From: Clostridia bacterium | GTDB taxonomy: Bacteria; Bacillota; Clostridia; Oscillospirales; UBA644 | Reading direction: 5' to 3' | DNA: 64,000 nucleotides | Assembly: GCA_017427285.1 (NCBI GenBank) | Contig: JAFRTE010000037.1 | Coordinates: 62,001-126,000 of the forward strand | Part shown: in pieces, positions 20,273 to 29,833 of the stretch | Layout of the letters: every line of letters begins with the position of its first letter | Position numbering within the stretch: the stretch's first letter is position 1 | Program-made: the position numbers and the translations under genes | The notes under the pieces: generated by a model | Databases searched by the model: none | Seen by the model: only the letters and a program-made list of their open reading frames with translations | What the model was told of the DNA's origin: nothing

Positions 20273-21685
20273 TCAGAATCTGAAATATAAAAACGGATTG
20301 TAAGAATTGCCCGCAAGCGCCGCGGTCGAGAAGAAAATCAGGGCAAGAGCGAACACCGTTTTCAGTATGGTAGTTAGTTTTTCATTTTTAACGGCAGCGC
20401 CGATTTTTTTGCAGATATAAGCGGGAAGCGGCAGCGCAAAAATGAGAGCAACTGTTAACAGCGCAACGTTGTCTATTATAACCGAATCGATAAAAATATC
20501 GTTTACGGGAGCCCCTGCTCCGCCGAACATAACGGCAAGGTTATGCCAAAGAGCGCCGAAATCGGTAAAATAAAATACGGTCCATCCGATAAGCGTAATG
20601 AAGATCATGTAAATATACTGCAAAACTGTTCTCGGTATCTTCGGTATTTTTTCAAACGCTCTTGAAAGCAGTTTTTTCTCCGCAACAAGCAGACAGGCAT
20701 AAAAAAGGCCCCAGATAACGAAATTCCACGAAGCGCCGTGCCAGAGGCCCGTTAAAAGCCATACGCAAAAGACGTTGAAAAGCCATCTTTTTCTGTTGCC
20801 GCCGAGCGGGATATAAACGTAATCTCTGAAAAACGTACCGAGGGAGATATGCCAGCGACGCCAGAATTCGGTTGCGCTTTTTGAGATGTAAGGATAGTCG
20901 AAATTTTCTCTGAAACGGAAGCCGAATATGCTGCCAAGCCCGATAGCCATATCTGAATATCCCGAAAAATCGAAATAAATCTGCAGCGCAAAAAAGAGAA
21001 TACCTGTCCACGACCCGAGGACCGATTCGGAAACGCTCATTTTAAGAAGAGAATCCGCAGCTTCTCCGCACGGGTTTGCAAGAAGGGTCTTCTTGGCAAG
21101 TCCGACAGAAAAACGGTATATGCCGTAAAAAATATCATCGAAATTCGCTTTTCTTTCGGGTATCTGCTCTGCAATGTCTTTATAGCGAACGATAGGCCCC
21201 GCAATAAGCTGAGGAAAAAACGACACATACAAAAGAAGGGAAAGATACGATTTTTGACACGGAGCGTCATTTCTGTATACGTCTATCGTATATGACATCG
21301 CCTGGAACGTGTAAAAGCTGATGCCGAGAGGCAGAGGAATGTTTGGGACCGTAAGCGAAAGAGACGGGATAAGATTTACGGTTTCAACTATCATTGAGGT
21401 ATATTTGAAAACGAAAAGTACTAAAAGATTTACGGCGACAGAAATAATAAGGAACGTTTTTTTCTTTGAACGGTCGTCTGTTTTATCGATAAAGCGTCCC
21501 GAAAAGTAGTTGACCGCAACAGAGGCAAGCATCAGCGCAACAAAAACGGGTTCCCCCCATGAATAGAAAAGAAGAGAGAAAACCGTTAGAATCGCACGCC
21601 GCCACGTTGCGTTTTTAATTGAAAAATACAGGATGCAGAGAAGCGGAAGAAAAATATAAATAAAGGTAAGACTAGAGAAAAGCAT
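20273..21685 (-). CDS. MBOAT-family O-acyltransferase (AlgI/DltB-like)
   Basis: This is a polytopic membrane protein expected to pass acyl groups across the membrane to a surface polymer. The 470-residue product has many hydrophobic helices, the PLGISFYTFQAMSYTIDVYR and QLIAGPIVRY signatures, the RRWHISLGTFFRDYVYIPLGG block and the catalytic histidine motif LLTGLWHGASWNF. It is followed after 16 bases by the DHHW protein, the standard two-gene arrangement. The acceptor polymer is unknown. A GGAG site precedes the ATG. Confidence 0.93.
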   Translation of the reverse strand: MLFSSLTFIYIFLPLLCILYFSIKNATWRRAILTVFSLLFYSWGEPVFVALMLASVAVNYFSGRFIDKTDDRSKKKTFLIISVAVNLLVLFVFKYTSMIVETVNLIPSLSLTVPNIPLPLGISFYTFQAMSYTIDVYRNDAPCQKSYLSLLLYVSFFPQLIAGPIVRYKDIAEQIPERKANFDDIFYGIYRFSVGLAKKTLLANPCGEAADSLLKMSVSESVLGSWTGILFFALQIYFDFSGYSDMAIGLGSIFGFRFRENFDYPYISKSATEFWRRWHISLGTFFRDYVYIPLGGNRKRWLFNVFCVWLLTGLWHGASWNFVIWGLFYACLLVAEKKLLSRAFEKIPKIPRTVLQYIYMIFITLIGWTVFYFTDFGALWHNLAVMFGGAGAPVNDIFIDSVIIDNVALLTVALIFALPLPAYICKKIGAAVKNEKLTTILKTVFALALIFFSTAALAGNSYNPFLYFRF

Positions 21686-21697
21686 TTTGGACTCCGG

Positions 21698-21726
21698 TTG
21701 ACAAAATAATATAAATATGATATACT
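21698..21726 (+). promoter_or_regulatory. SigA-type promoter of the flavoprotein gene
   Basis: TTGACA (21698-21703), 17 bases, TATACT (21721-21726). Transcription would begin near 21733, which excludes the earlier in-frame ATG at 21717 and supports the start at 21783. Confidence 0.85.
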
Positions 21727-21782
21727 GCGAAAAATGTTTGGGTATAGTTTGTTGTGATTTATATGCGAAAGTGACAATAAAA

Positions 21783-22808
21783 ATGCGAAAATATGATTTT
21801 ATAATAATAGGCGGAGGTCCCGCCGGTGCGGTATTTGCAAAAAACCTTGACGAAAAGTATACTTCGTGTATGATATATACCGAAACGCAGAAACCGTGCG
21901 GAGGACTGCTGTCTGAAGACGCTCAGAAATATTTTGCGGACAGAAATATCGATCTGCCGAAAGAAATAAGCGCCGATTCACGGATATCGTGCGTTGACAC
22001 AATAGATATTCATCAGAATCTTTTACGGAAATACAGAAGATATTATCTCAACGTTGACCGCCTTAAATTTGACGAGTGGCTGAGGCGATTTGTTCCCGAA
22101 AAAACCGAGAAAATCCGCGGTAAGGCTACAAAAATATCAAAAACAGACGGCGGGGTGGAAGTAACTGTCGTAAGCGGTGGTGAAGAGATAACGGTTGCAG
22201 GCAAATATCTTATCGGAGCTGACGGAGGCGACTCGACAGTCCGAAAAAGTATATTTCCGGACAAAAAAATACGCCGTTACGTTTCAATTCAGCAATTATT
22301 CAAGCTGAATTCCGCCGTGCCGAACTATGCGTGTATTTTTGACGAAAAATCCACCGAATGCTGTGCGTGGATAATAAAAAAAGGAGACTATATGCTTTTC
22401 GGCGGAGCTTTTGCAGCAAAAAACTGCCGTGAAAGCTTTGAACGGCTGAAAGAACGCGTTGAAAACTACGGTATACATCTCGGCGAGCCGATCACGACGG
22501 AAGCGTGTATGCTTGCGCGTCCGAAAAATACCGGGCAGATATTTCTCGGAGAGGGAAACGTATTTCTTGCAGGAGAAGCCGCGGGCTTTGTAAGCCCGAG
22601 CTCTTTTGAGGGAATAAGCAGGGCTATGTATTCCGCGGAAGCGCTCGCAAAGGCGTTTAATACAAAAAATCCGCTGAAATACTATAAAAAGTACACGGCA
22701 TATCTTCGATTCGTAATATTTCTCAAACTGCTGAAATGTCCGTTTATGTATTCTCCGTTTCTGCGGAAGGCGGTTATGAAATCAGGGATAACCGCAGTTG
22801 AGGAGTAA
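21783..22808 (+). CDS. Geranylgeranyl-reductase-family FAD-dependent oxidoreductase
   Basis: Members reduce isoprenoid or other hydrophobic double bonds with FAD. The 341-residue product begins with the dinucleotide-binding motif IIIGGGPAGAVFAKNL and has the PCGGLLSEDAQ motif typical of the family near residue 40. The second FAD motif IGADGGDSTVRK is followed by GEGNVFLAGEAAGFVSPSSFEGI near residue 260. The substrate is not evident. It converges on the alpha/beta hydrolase gene with only four bases between the stop codons. The start was chosen from the promoter position. The ribosome site is weak. Confidence 0.85.
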   Translation: MRKYDFIIIGGGPAGAVFAKNLDEKYTSCMIYTETQKPCGGLLSEDAQKYFADRNIDLPKEISADSRISCVDTIDIHQNLLRKYRRYYLNVDRLKFDEWLRRFVPEKTEKIRGKATKISKTDGGVEVTVVSGGEEITVAGKYLIGADGGDSTVRKSIFPDKKIRRYVSIQQLFKLNSAVPNYACIFDEKSTECCAWIIKKGDYMLFGGAFAAKNCRESFERLKERVENYGIHLGEPITTEACMLARPKNTGQIFLGEGNVFLAGEAAGFVSPSSFEGISRAMYSAEALAKAFNTKNPLKYYKKYTAYLRFVIFLKLLKCPFMYSPFLRKAVMKSGITAVEE

Positions 22809-22812
22809 ACGC

Positions 22813-23811
22813 TCAGTTCATATTATCGGAAAGGAACGTAAGAACTGTCTGCAAATAGTCATCGGGAGCATAGATATATCCTAGACAATGAGGAACTTCC
22901 GAAAAAACCTTATAATCGGCGGTATTCCCGGCGTCCTGAGCTGCGGACGCAAACGTTAAAGTGTTTTGATACGGAAAAATGTTGTCGCGCTCGCCGTGCA
23001 AAAACAGAAAGCTCTTGTTTTGAGCGGTCGAAACGGCGGCAAGAGGCGAGCAGTTAAGCTCTGTACCTGCAAAAACGGGAAGCAGCGATTTAATATATGC
23101 CGAAAACAGAAAATCGGGAAGCTGAGACCAGACGGCAATATTTTCGTCAAGATATGATTTCAAGTCAAGATACGGGCTGTCTGCTATTATAACGTCAACC
23201 CTGTCGTCCTGACATCCCGCACATATGGCGGGACCTGCGCCGAATGCAAAGCCCATGACTGCGATCTTATCAAGACTGTATTTTTCGCAGGTGAAGTCTA
23301 TTACTTTAAGAAGCTCATCCGTTTCGTCTGCTCCGAAAGTATAGTTGCTGCCTCTTGAGTTGCCAGAACCCGTATAGTCGAACGTTATTACGTTGTAGCC
23401 GGAATGGACGAGATCTCTGATCAGATAAAGTCCGTCAAACTCGGTCATTTCCCTGTTGCTCTGATAATTGTGGGACATAATAACGGTTTTTTCGCTTTCA
23501 ACGTATTCCCCGTAATAGTCCTGCGAAGGGACATACCAGCCAACGATATTGTCGCTGCCGTGAAAATCTTTTATCTCGAAAAACTCGTAGACCATATCAA
23601 GCTCGTTTGGACCGTCAAAATATACGAGCTCGCGCCTCGGCGGGTCGATTATATTTTTCGCCGAAACTGCGCCTACCGCTGCCCAGACTGCAACGGCAAT
23701 AACGATAACGGAAAGACAGCATATAAATATTATTTTCCCTGTTTTCTTCGGATCACGGGGCTTTTTTTCTACTGTTTTTTTTGTTATTGCGGGCGAAAGC
23801 TTTTTACTCAT
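22813..23811 (-). CDS. Membrane-anchored alpha/beta hydrolase fold protein lacking the nucleophile serine
   Basis: The 332-residue product has a lysine-rich N-terminus, one membrane helix (about residues 22-45) and an alpha/beta hydrolase domain outside. The strand-loop pieces VIMSHNYQSNREMTEF and VITFDYTGSGNSRGSN fit the BAAT/YqkD-like branch. The nucleophile elbow, normally GxSxG, reads GFAFG, with Ala (codon GCA) at residue 189. The acid (GERDNIFP) and histidine (EVPHCLGY) positions are kept. It may be inactive or use another mechanism. The ATG at 23811 overlaps the end of the preceding ACT gene by eight bases, so translation is probably coupled. It is the last gene of the ior operon. Confidence 0.8.
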   Translation of the reverse strand: MSKKLSPAITKKTVEKKPRDPKKTGKIIFICCLSVIVIAVAVWAAVGAVSAKNIIDPPRRELVYFDGPNELDMVYEFFEIKDFHGSDNIVGWYVPSQDYYGEYVESEKTVIMSHNYQSNREMTEFDGLYLIRDLVHSGYNVITFDYTGSGNSRGSNYTFGADETDELLKVIDFTCEKYSLDKIAVMGFAFGAGPAICAGCQDDRVDVIIADSPYLDLKSYLDENIAVWSQLPDFLFSAYIKSLLPVFAGTELNCSPLAAVSTAQNKSFLFLHGERDNIFPYQNTLTFASAAQDAGNTADYKVFSEVPHCLGYIYAPDDYLQTVLTFLSDNMN

Positions 23812-24232
23812 GGAACGCATCTCCGTCAATCAGCTCAACGTCATTTTCGGTAAGAGCTTTTTCGGCGTTGACATCGTCGTCTACACGGAGAATGACGCTT
23901 GCGCGGTCTGCGGTTTTTTCAATGAAAGCGTAAAGATACTCTATGCTTATTCCAGCGTCGCTGAGGATGCGAAGGACTGTTGAAAGTCCGCCGGGAGTAT
24001 CGGAAATCCTTGCGCCGATAACCTTTGTAAGAGTAACGGTAAAGCCGTTTTCCATAAGTATCTTCTCGGTTTTATGCGGATCTTCCACGATAAGGCGAAG
24101 TATGCCGAAATCCGCGGTATCTGCAATACAAAGCGCACGGATATTTATGCCGTTTTCAGACAAAACGTCTGTGATATCTGCAAGTTTGCCGGATTTGTTT
24201 TCTACGAATACGGATACCTGATATATTTCCAT
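23804..24232 (-). CDS. Tandem ACT-domain protein
   Basis: The 142-residue protein is two ACT modules: YQVSVFVENKSGKLADITDVL begins the first and DTPGGLSTVLRILSDAGISIEYLYAF the second. ACT domains bind amino acids and regulate enzymes. Stand-alone tandem ACT proteins are common next to phenylacetate-CoA ligase and indolepyruvate oxidoreductase genes, as here, so it probably senses an aromatic amino acid or product. The AAAGGAAAA site suits the ATG. Confidence 0.9.
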   Translation of the reverse strand: MEIYQVSVFVENKSGKLADITDVLSENGINIRALCIADTADFGILRLIVEDPHKTEKILMENGFTVTLTKVIGARISDTPGGLSTVLRILSDAGISIEYLYAFIEKTADRASVILRVDDDVNAEKALTENDVELIDGDAFHE

Positions 24233-24262
24233 TGCAATTTTCCTTTCTTATACTTACGGTTT

Positions 24263-25564
24263 TTATTTGTTCTTTCTCAAATCGGTTACTCTGTTTGCCT
24301 TGCCTTCGGAACGGCTGATGGTTTTAGGTCCGACAAGCTTTACGCCAACGGAAATATTGAGTGTGCTCAAAAGCGCCTGCTTGATGATTTTTTCTTTCTC
24401 CTGGATAACCTTGACAGAGTCCGAAAACAGCGACGGCGACATTTCCACCGCTACTTCCATCGTGTCGAGGTTGTTTACGCGGTCAACGGTAATATGATAA
24501 TGGGGAGATACGCCTTCGATATTGAGAAGGACTGATTCGACCTGAGACGGAAATACGTTTACGCCGCGGATAATGAGCATATCGTCCGTTCGGCCGCAGG
24601 GTTTGGTCATTCTGACGGTTGTTCTGCCGCATTCGCATTTTCCGTAAATAAGAGATGAAATATCCCTTGTTCTGTATCTGATAAGGGGAAGAGCTTCTTT
24701 TGTTATACATGTAAACACAAGCTCGCCTGACTCGCCCTCGGGGAGAACTTCTCCCGTATCGGGATCGATTATTTCGGGAATAAAATGGTCTTCCTGAACG
24801 TGAAGTCCGTTTTGCATATAGCAGTTGCAGGCAACGCCGGGGCCGCAGACTTCAGAAAGTCCGTAAATATCGTATGCCTTTATTCCGAGCCCCTTTTCTA
24901 TTTCCTGGCGCATCTCCTCCGTCCAGGGTTCGGCGCCGAAGATGCCGATACGAAGCTTAAGTTCGTCGGGAGATATTCCGCTGTCTTTTACCGCCTCGGC
25001 AAGATACATTGCATAAGACGGCGTGCAGCAGAGGATAGTAGAACCGAAATCCTTAAAAATATTGATCTGACGAGCAGTATTTCCGGTTGAAACGGGAACT
25101 ACGGCGGCTCCGAGCTTTGTTGCGCCGTCGTGAAGTCCGAGTCCGCCCGTGAAAAGTCCGTAACCGTATGAAACGTGGACGATGTCTTTATCTGATCCGC
25201 CTACGGAGACAATACCGCGGGCAACGCATTCCGCCCAGACATCAATATCATTTTTCGTATATCCTACAACAGTCTGCTTGCCCGTTGTGCCTGACGAAGC
25301 GTGAATACGGACGACTTCATCCATCGGCGCTGCGAAAAGTCCGTAAGGATATGTATCTCGCAGATCCGTTTTATAAGTAAACGGAAGGTTTTTTAGGTCG
25401 TCGACCGTTTTGATGTGCTCCGGCTTTATACCGTATTCGTCAAATCTTTCTCTGTAGAGGGGGACATTGTTGTATACGCGTTCTACGGTCTTTTTAAGCC
25501 GTTCCGCCTGAAGCTTTTTCAGCTCCTCGCGCTCCATTGTTTCGATTTTTTTGTTGTAATACAT
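24263..25564 (-). CDS. paaK: Phenylacetate-CoA ligase family protein
   Basis: This adenylate-forming enzyme joins an aryl acid to CoA with ATP. The 433-residue product has the P-loop-like [32 protein letters not shown] in the middle, and the C-terminal [24 protein letters not shown], all standard. It follows iorB by 15 bases. In this setting it could act in reverse, making ATP from arylacetyl-CoA formed by IorAB, as proposed for amino-acid fermenters. The direction is inference. GGAG precedes the ATG. Confidence 0.93.
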   Translation of the reverse strand: MYYNKKIETMEREELKKLQAERLKKTVERVYNNVPLYRERFDEYGIKPEHIKTVDDLKNLPFTYKTDLRDTYPYGLFAAPMDEVVRIHASSGTTGKQTVVGYTKNDIDVWAECVARGIVSVGGSDKDIVHVSYGYGLFTGGLGLHDGATKLGAAVVPVSTGNTARQINIFKDFGSTILCCTPSYAMYLAEAVKDSGISPDELKLRIGIFGAEPWTEEMRQEIEKGLGIKAYDIYGLSEVCGPGVACNCYMQNGLHVQEDHFIPEIIDPDTGEVLPEGESGELVFTCITKEALPLIRYRTRDISSLIYGKCECGRTTVRMTKPCGRTDDMLIIRGVNVFPSQVESVLLNIEGVSPHYHITVDRVNNLDTMEVAVEMSPSLFSDSVKVIQEKEKIIKQALLSTLNISVGVKLVGPKTISRSEGKANRVTDLRKNK

Positions 25565-25579
25565 CGTTTTCTCCTGTCA

Positions 25580-26158
25580 TTAAAAAACTGCGGAATATCC
25601 GAGATCAAATGCAACCTTGTTTAAATTTCTGAATTTTTCTTTTACGAGCACATCTATAGCTTCCTTGAAAGGGTCCGGCGAAATACCCGTCAGTTTTGCA
25701 AAAACGCCGAGCAAAACAACATTTACCGCCTTGGAACTTCCCGCTTTGTTTGCAAGCGAAAGGACGTCAAGGCAGATCTCGTCAACGCCTGACTGAGCTA
25801 TTTTTTCCTCAAGCGCCTGCGGATAGGAACACGAGCCGGTAATTACCGGCATAGGGTCTATCTGCTGTGAGCTCGAAATCAGCTTGCCGTCTTTTTTCAG
25901 ATACGAAAGCCATCGCGCGGCCTCGAGCTTTTCAAAAGCGATTATGTAATCCGCCTCCCCTTTTTCAATTATCGGAGATGCAACCTCGCTGCCGTAGCGG
26001 ACGAATGTAACGACCGATCCGCCGCGCTGCGACATTCCGTGAACTTCGGAAATCTTGACATCATAGCCCATCTGCGGGAAAATATGACCGAGAAGTCTGC
26101 TTGCGAGCAGCGTACCCTGTCCGCCAACGCCTACGATCATGATATTTGTGGTTTTCAT
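25580..26158 (-). CDS. iorB: Indolepyruvate ferredoxin oxidoreductase, beta subunit
   Basis: IorB is the gamma-domain-type subunit of the oxidoreductase that converts aryl-pyruvates to arylacetyl-CoA and reduces ferredoxin. The 192-residue product opens with NIMIVGVGGQGTLLASRLLG, the CoA/nucleotide-binding motif of 2-oxoacid oxidoreductase gamma domains, followed by EVHGMSQRGGSVVTFVRYG. The ATG at 26158 has AGGA at good distance. An ATG three codons earlier touches that site. It is separated from iorA by the cotH gene. Confidence 0.93.
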   Translation of the reverse strand: MKTTNIMIVGVGGQGTLLASRLLGHIFPQMGYDVKISEVHGMSQRGGSVVTFVRYGSEVASPIIEKGEADYIIAFEKLEAARWLSYLKKDGKLISSSQQIDPMPVITGSCSYPQALEEKIAQSGVDEICLDVLSLANKAGSSKAVNVVLLGVFAKLTGISPDPFKEAIDVLVKEKFRNLNKVAFDLGYSAVF

Positions 26159-26231
26159 GATTATCATCCTGCTTTCTTTGACCTGACGGTGTTATCCTCA
26201 GGACGGAAATATAATATAGTTTGAGAATCCG

Positions 26232-27509
26232 TTATTCAACTGTCCATTTTGTATTCAGCCATTTTACACGCTCGTTGATCCAGTTTTTAAGGTAGTCGAG
26301 CTCTTCTTTGTAGGTAAAAAGCGACCTTTTGCCACGCAGATCGGTGGTTTTAAGCGAATCGCGCCAGCGGTCGAACTGATTTGCGGAAGCGGCGGAAAGA
26401 TATTCGGTCTGAGTGTCAATATCCTCGAGCATTCCGTCGAAAACGCCTTCGTCAACAAGCTGCTGCCAGCGTCTGCAGACAAGAGAGAAAAACTCGCTGT
26501 CCCTCATAAGATAATTGAACCACGGAGCGTTTTTAACATGATAACCTTTCGGATCGAGACATGTTGCAACGTCCTGATTGCCGTAGCAGGTATCGTAATC
26601 CCAGCAAGGCCCCATATAAAGTCTGCCGTCTTTAACATAGCAATAGCAGCTTGTGACGAACTGCGAATCGAAATTCTTTACAAATTCGTTTACGATATAC
26701 CAGCTGACGAACGAATCAACGTCGATATACTGAGAATACTCTTCATAATTGCCCGAACGTATCGCGCTGTCCGCCGATGTCATAAATGATTGAAGCTTTG
26801 AGTAAAGGGATGCAAATTCGCTTTCGGTAAGATCTTCGGGTTCGGGGTCCTTAAAAGTAAGATGTACGCCGCTTCGAAGAAAAATACAGTTGTCGCAGAG
26901 GTTATTATGTCTGTACGGCTGCTCGATCTCAAAAATGACGTCGTCATTTTTTTTCTTTATATCTACGCGCTCGTCATCGTCCTCTATTTTCTCCGCAAGC
27001 AGGTAAAGACCGTTGTATTGTCCGTTAATAACAACCTCAACAAATCTGCAGTCCATTTCAGGACCTTTCGAAACCGTTTCGGCGAGATTTAAAGTAAGAT
27101 AGTTTCTGAGGAGCGTTTTATCGTAAAAAAGAGTTATCAAAACCCATTTTTTCGCGGCTCCCATGCCGAAAAGGTCCGTTTTGGAATTGAATTTTATGTT
27201 ATACGGCTTTTGCGGGAGATTCCAGGACGCATTTCCCCTGCCCTTTATCTGCGCGTCTGCTTCGATTACGCCGCTGTCCGGAACGGTGACGGTCGCGTTT
27301 ACGTAGTTTTCTCTGTTAACTGCGAATAAATCTCTGTCAATTTCTATATAAACTGCGGGAATATTCGAAAAATTCGGATAAACGTCTTTAACGTTTTCCA
27401 TATCGATTTCCGCTATGTACTCATATTCGGGTATCGTTTCTTCATCGGCAGAACAAGCGCAAAGAATGAAACATATTGCAAACACCGAAGCGAGAAATAT
27501 ACGTTTCAT
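26232..27509 (-). CDS. CotH-kinase-family lipoprotein
   Basis: The 425-residue product has a lipoprotein signal with lipobox LCAC (cysteine near residue 19). It then has the CotH family pattern: GRGNASWNLPQKPYNIKF, KKWVLITLFYDKTLLRNYL, GQYNGLYLLAEKIED and, near residue 310, GPCWDYDTCYGN with the metal-binding acidic residues. CotH of Bacillus is an atypical protein kinase of the spore coat, and many bacterial relatives are secreted and of unknown role. The ATG overlaps the iorA stop region (one base between TGA and ATG) and 73 bases separate it from iorB, so it is embedded in the ior operon. Confidence 0.88.
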   Translation of the reverse strand: MKRIFLASVFAICFILCACSADEETIPEYEYIAEIDMENVKDVYPNFSNIPAVYIEIDRDLFAVNRENYVNATVTVPDSGVIEADAQIKGRGNASWNLPQKPYNIKFNSKTDLFGMGAAKKWVLITLFYDKTLLRNYLTLNLAETVSKGPEMDCRFVEVVINGQYNGLYLLAEKIEDDDERVDIKKKNDDVIFEIEQPYRHNNLCDNCIFLRSGVHLTFKDPEPEDLTESEFASLYSKLQSFMTSADSAIRSGNYEEYSQYIDVDSFVSWYIVNEFVKNFDSQFVTSCYCYVKDGRLYMGPCWDYDTCYGNQDVATCLDPKGYHVKNAPWFNYLMRDSEFFSLVCRRWQQLVDEGVFDGMLEDIDTQTEYLSAASANQFDRWRDSLKTTDLRGKRSLFTYKEELDYLKNWINERVKWLNTKWTVE

Positions 27510-27510
27510 A

Positions 27511-29241
27511 TCAGTTTTCGGAAATTGCGCCGAATTTACACAGTTTTTTACAAAGTCCGCATCCGACGCAAAGCGTGGAATCCACCATTACGGTTCCGTT
27601 TTCGGGGTCGATCGAAAGACTCGGACAGCCGATTTTCATGCACATTTTACATTTTTTGCATTTTTCGGGATCAATTCTGTAAGGAGGATTGATAACGGCT
27701 TTCTTTATCATTACGCAGGGTCTTCTTGCTATGATAACGCTCGGCTCATCAGCTTCAAGCTCTTCTCTGATCACATTTTCAACTGTGTCTATCTCCTGCG
27801 GATCGACAACCCGTACCCTGTTAATGCCAACAGCTTTACAGAGAGCTTCAAGGTCTACCGCGGTTGTCATATCGCCTTTAAGGGTAATACCGGTTGCGGG
27901 GTTTTGCTGATGCCCTGTCATGCCGGTAATGGAATTGTCAAGGACGATCACGGTGCCGCACGAGCGGTTGTATGCCATATTGATAAGCCCCGTTATACCG
28001 GAATGGACGAACGTTGAGTCTCCGATAACGGCAACGGATTTTTTCGTTTCGCCGTTTGCTTTCAGAAATCCGTGCAGGCCCGAAACGGAAAAGCCCATGC
28101 AGACGGTGGTGTCGATCGCGTTAAGAGGAGCTGCGGCGCCGAGAGTATAGCAGCCGATATCGCCGTTTACGAATACTCCGAGCTTTTTAAGAACGTAAAA
28201 CATGCCCCTGTGAGGACATCCCGAACACATTACGGGAGGACGGACGGGAAGATCGGGGATCGAAACGCCTTTATCAACGGTTTGACCGAGTATTTTTTCT
28301 TTTACCATGGTGGCGGTTATTTCGCCGCAAAGAGGGAAAAGCTCTTTTCCCGTAACGTCAAGCCCGAGCGACTTGCAATGGGTTTCGATAACCGGGTCGA
28401 GTTCTTCAACGACGTATACTTTTTTACGGTTTTTGCAGAAGTTTTCGATAAGCTTTACGGGCAGAGGGTTGACCATACCGAGTTTAAGATAAGACGCGTT
28501 TTTTCCCAAAGCTTCCTTAGCGTACTGATAGCATGTGCCGGAAGCGATCACGCCAATATCGCTCCCGTTTTCCTCAACGGTATTTACGGCGCAGCTTTCC
28601 GCCCACTCGCGAACGGCTTCGGTACGTTTTTCGACCGTAATATGCTTCGGGATCGCGTTTGCGGGAGTCATAACGTATTTGCGGGGGTTTTTGTCTACAG
28701 GTCTGAGAGGTATTTCTCTTCTCTCCCCCGTTTCAACAAGGCTTTGAGAATGCGCTATTCTCGTGGAAAGACGCAGAAAAACCGGCGTATCGAATTTTTC
28801 TGAAATATCGTATGCAATGCCTACAAAATCGCGGCATTCCGTTGAATCTGACGGTTCAAGCATAGGTATTTTGGAGGAAATCGCATGGTTTCTCGAATCC
28901 TGTTCGTTTTGCGAGGAATGCATGCCGGGGTCGTCCGCAACGGCGATGACAAGTCCTGCGTTTACGCCTGTATAGGAAGCAGTGAAAACCGGGTCTGCGG
29001 CAACGTTCAACCCGACGTGTTTCATTGCTGAAAACGCTCGCGCTCCTCCGAAGGACGCGCCGAGAGCGGTTTCGACGGCAACTTTTTCGTTAGGAGCCCA
29101 TTCTGCGTATATTTCGGGATAGGTGGCTGCAAATTCCGTGATTTCGGTTGAAGGCGTTCCGGGATACGACGAAACGACACGGCATCCGTATTCGTAAAGT
29201 CCGCGGGCAACGGCTTCATTACCCAACAGTAATTTCTTCAT
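27511..29241 (-). CDS. iorA: Indolepyruvate ferredoxin oxidoreductase, alpha subunit
   Basis: This thiamine-diphosphate subunit oxidatively decarboxylates indolepyruvate and related aryl-pyruvates. The 576-residue product has the pyrimidine-domain start LLGNEAVARGLYEYG, GDIGCYTLG and the TPP-binding VAVIGDSTFVHSGITGLINMAYN. Two ferredoxin-type clusters close the protein: CKKCKMCMKIGCPS and CVGCGLCKKLC. The length is normal. It opens a six-gene operon behind its own promoter. The AAGGAAAG site precedes the ATG. Confidence 0.96.
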   Translation of the reverse strand: MKKLLLGNEAVARGLYEYGCRVVSSYPGTPSTEITEFAATYPEIYAEWAPNEKVAVETALGASFGGARAFSAMKHVGLNVAADPVFTASYTGVNAGLVIAVADDPGMHSSQNEQDSRNHAISSKIPMLEPSDSTECRDFVGIAYDISEKFDTPVFLRLSTRIAHSQSLVETGERREIPLRPVDKNPRKYVMTPANAIPKHITVEKRTEAVREWAESCAVNTVEENGSDIGVIASGTCYQYAKEALGKNASYLKLGMVNPLPVKLIENFCKNRKKVYVVEELDPVIETHCKSLGLDVTGKELFPLCGEITATMVKEKILGQTVDKGVSIPDLPVRPPVMCSGCPHRGMFYVLKKLGVFVNGDIGCYTLGAAAPLNAIDTTVCMGFSVSGLHGFLKANGETKKSVAVIGDSTFVHSGITGLINMAYNRSCGTVIVLDNSITGMTGHQQNPATGITLKGDMTTAVDLEALCKAVGINRVRVVDPQEIDTVENVIREELEADEPSVIIARRPCVMIKKAVINPPYRIDPEKCKKCKMCMKIGCPSLSIDPENGTVMVDSTLCVGCGLCKKLCKFGAISEN

Positions 29242-29341
29242 ACAATCTTTCCTTTTTTTATGAATAAACTGAATTAAATCTGCATAATAAGGTAATTTTA
29301 TTCACTTTATTTTACTAAAGCTTTATATTTCTTATTTTATA

Positions 29342-29370
29342 ATTATACTATATTGAGTTGTAAAAATCAA
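29342..29370 (-). promoter_or_regulatory. SigA-type promoter of the ior operon
   Basis: On the minus strand TTGATT (29365-29370), 17 bases, TATAAT (29342-29347). About 95 bases of A/T-rich leader precede iorA. I see no riboswitch or T-box in it. Confidence 0.75.
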
Positions 29371-29415
29371 TGGCTAATTTTTAACTTTTAGTGTCTTTAT
29401 TACGCATATTTTTAC

Positions 29416-29460
29416 ACACAAAAAAAACGAAGGAACACCTTTTTCCTTCGTTTTTTTATT
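29416..29460. terminator. Terminator at the end of the ribosomal operon
   Basis: A 9-base stem ACGAAGGAA/TTCCTTCGT (29427-29435, 29443-29451) has an A-run on one side and TTTTTTTATT on the other. On the minus strand it ends the rpsJ-rplQ transcript just after rplQ. Confidence 0.93.
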
Positions 29461-29475
29461 ATATGATTTTCAGGT

Positions 29476-29814
29476 TCAGATCAGCTGGATGATCGCCATT
29501 TCGGCAGCATCACCGCGACGGGGACCGGTTTTGATTATGCGGGTATAACCGCCCTTGCGGTCAGCATATTTCGGAGCGATATCGTCAAAAAGTTTCTTTA
29601 CAACGTCCTCCTTTGTTATATAGCTGAGCGCCTGTCTTTTAGCATGTAATGTATTCTGTTTACCTAAAGTTATCATTTTATCCGCAATGCAGCGAACTTC
29701 CTTTGCTCTTGTTGCGGTGGTTTCGATCTGTCCGTTTTCGAGAAGATACGTTACCATACCGCGCAGCATGGAAATTCTGTGATCGGTTGATCTGCCGAGT
29801 TTACGGGTTCCCAT
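29476..29814 (-). CDS. rplQ: Ribosomal protein L17
   Basis: L17 is a large-subunit protein near the peptide exit. The 112-residue product has the L17 start [19 protein letters not shown] and the central [20 protein letters not shown]. It is the last gene of the alpha operon, directly after rpoA, followed by a terminator. The length is normal for Firmicutes. Confidence 0.97.
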   Translation of the reverse strand: MGTRKLGRSTDHRISMLRGMVTYLLENGQIETTATRAKEVRCIADKMITLGKQNTLHAKRQALSYITKEDVVKKLFDDIAPKYADRKGGYTRIIKTGPRRGDAAEMAIIQLI

Positions 29815-29833
29815 TTGGCAGCAGCCTCCTTCC

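Noticed and set aside
21717..21782. Upstream start for the flavoprotein at 21717
   Set aside because: It overlaps the -10 box of a consensus promoter, so it would not be in the transcript. The family's N-terminus begins at the later ATG.
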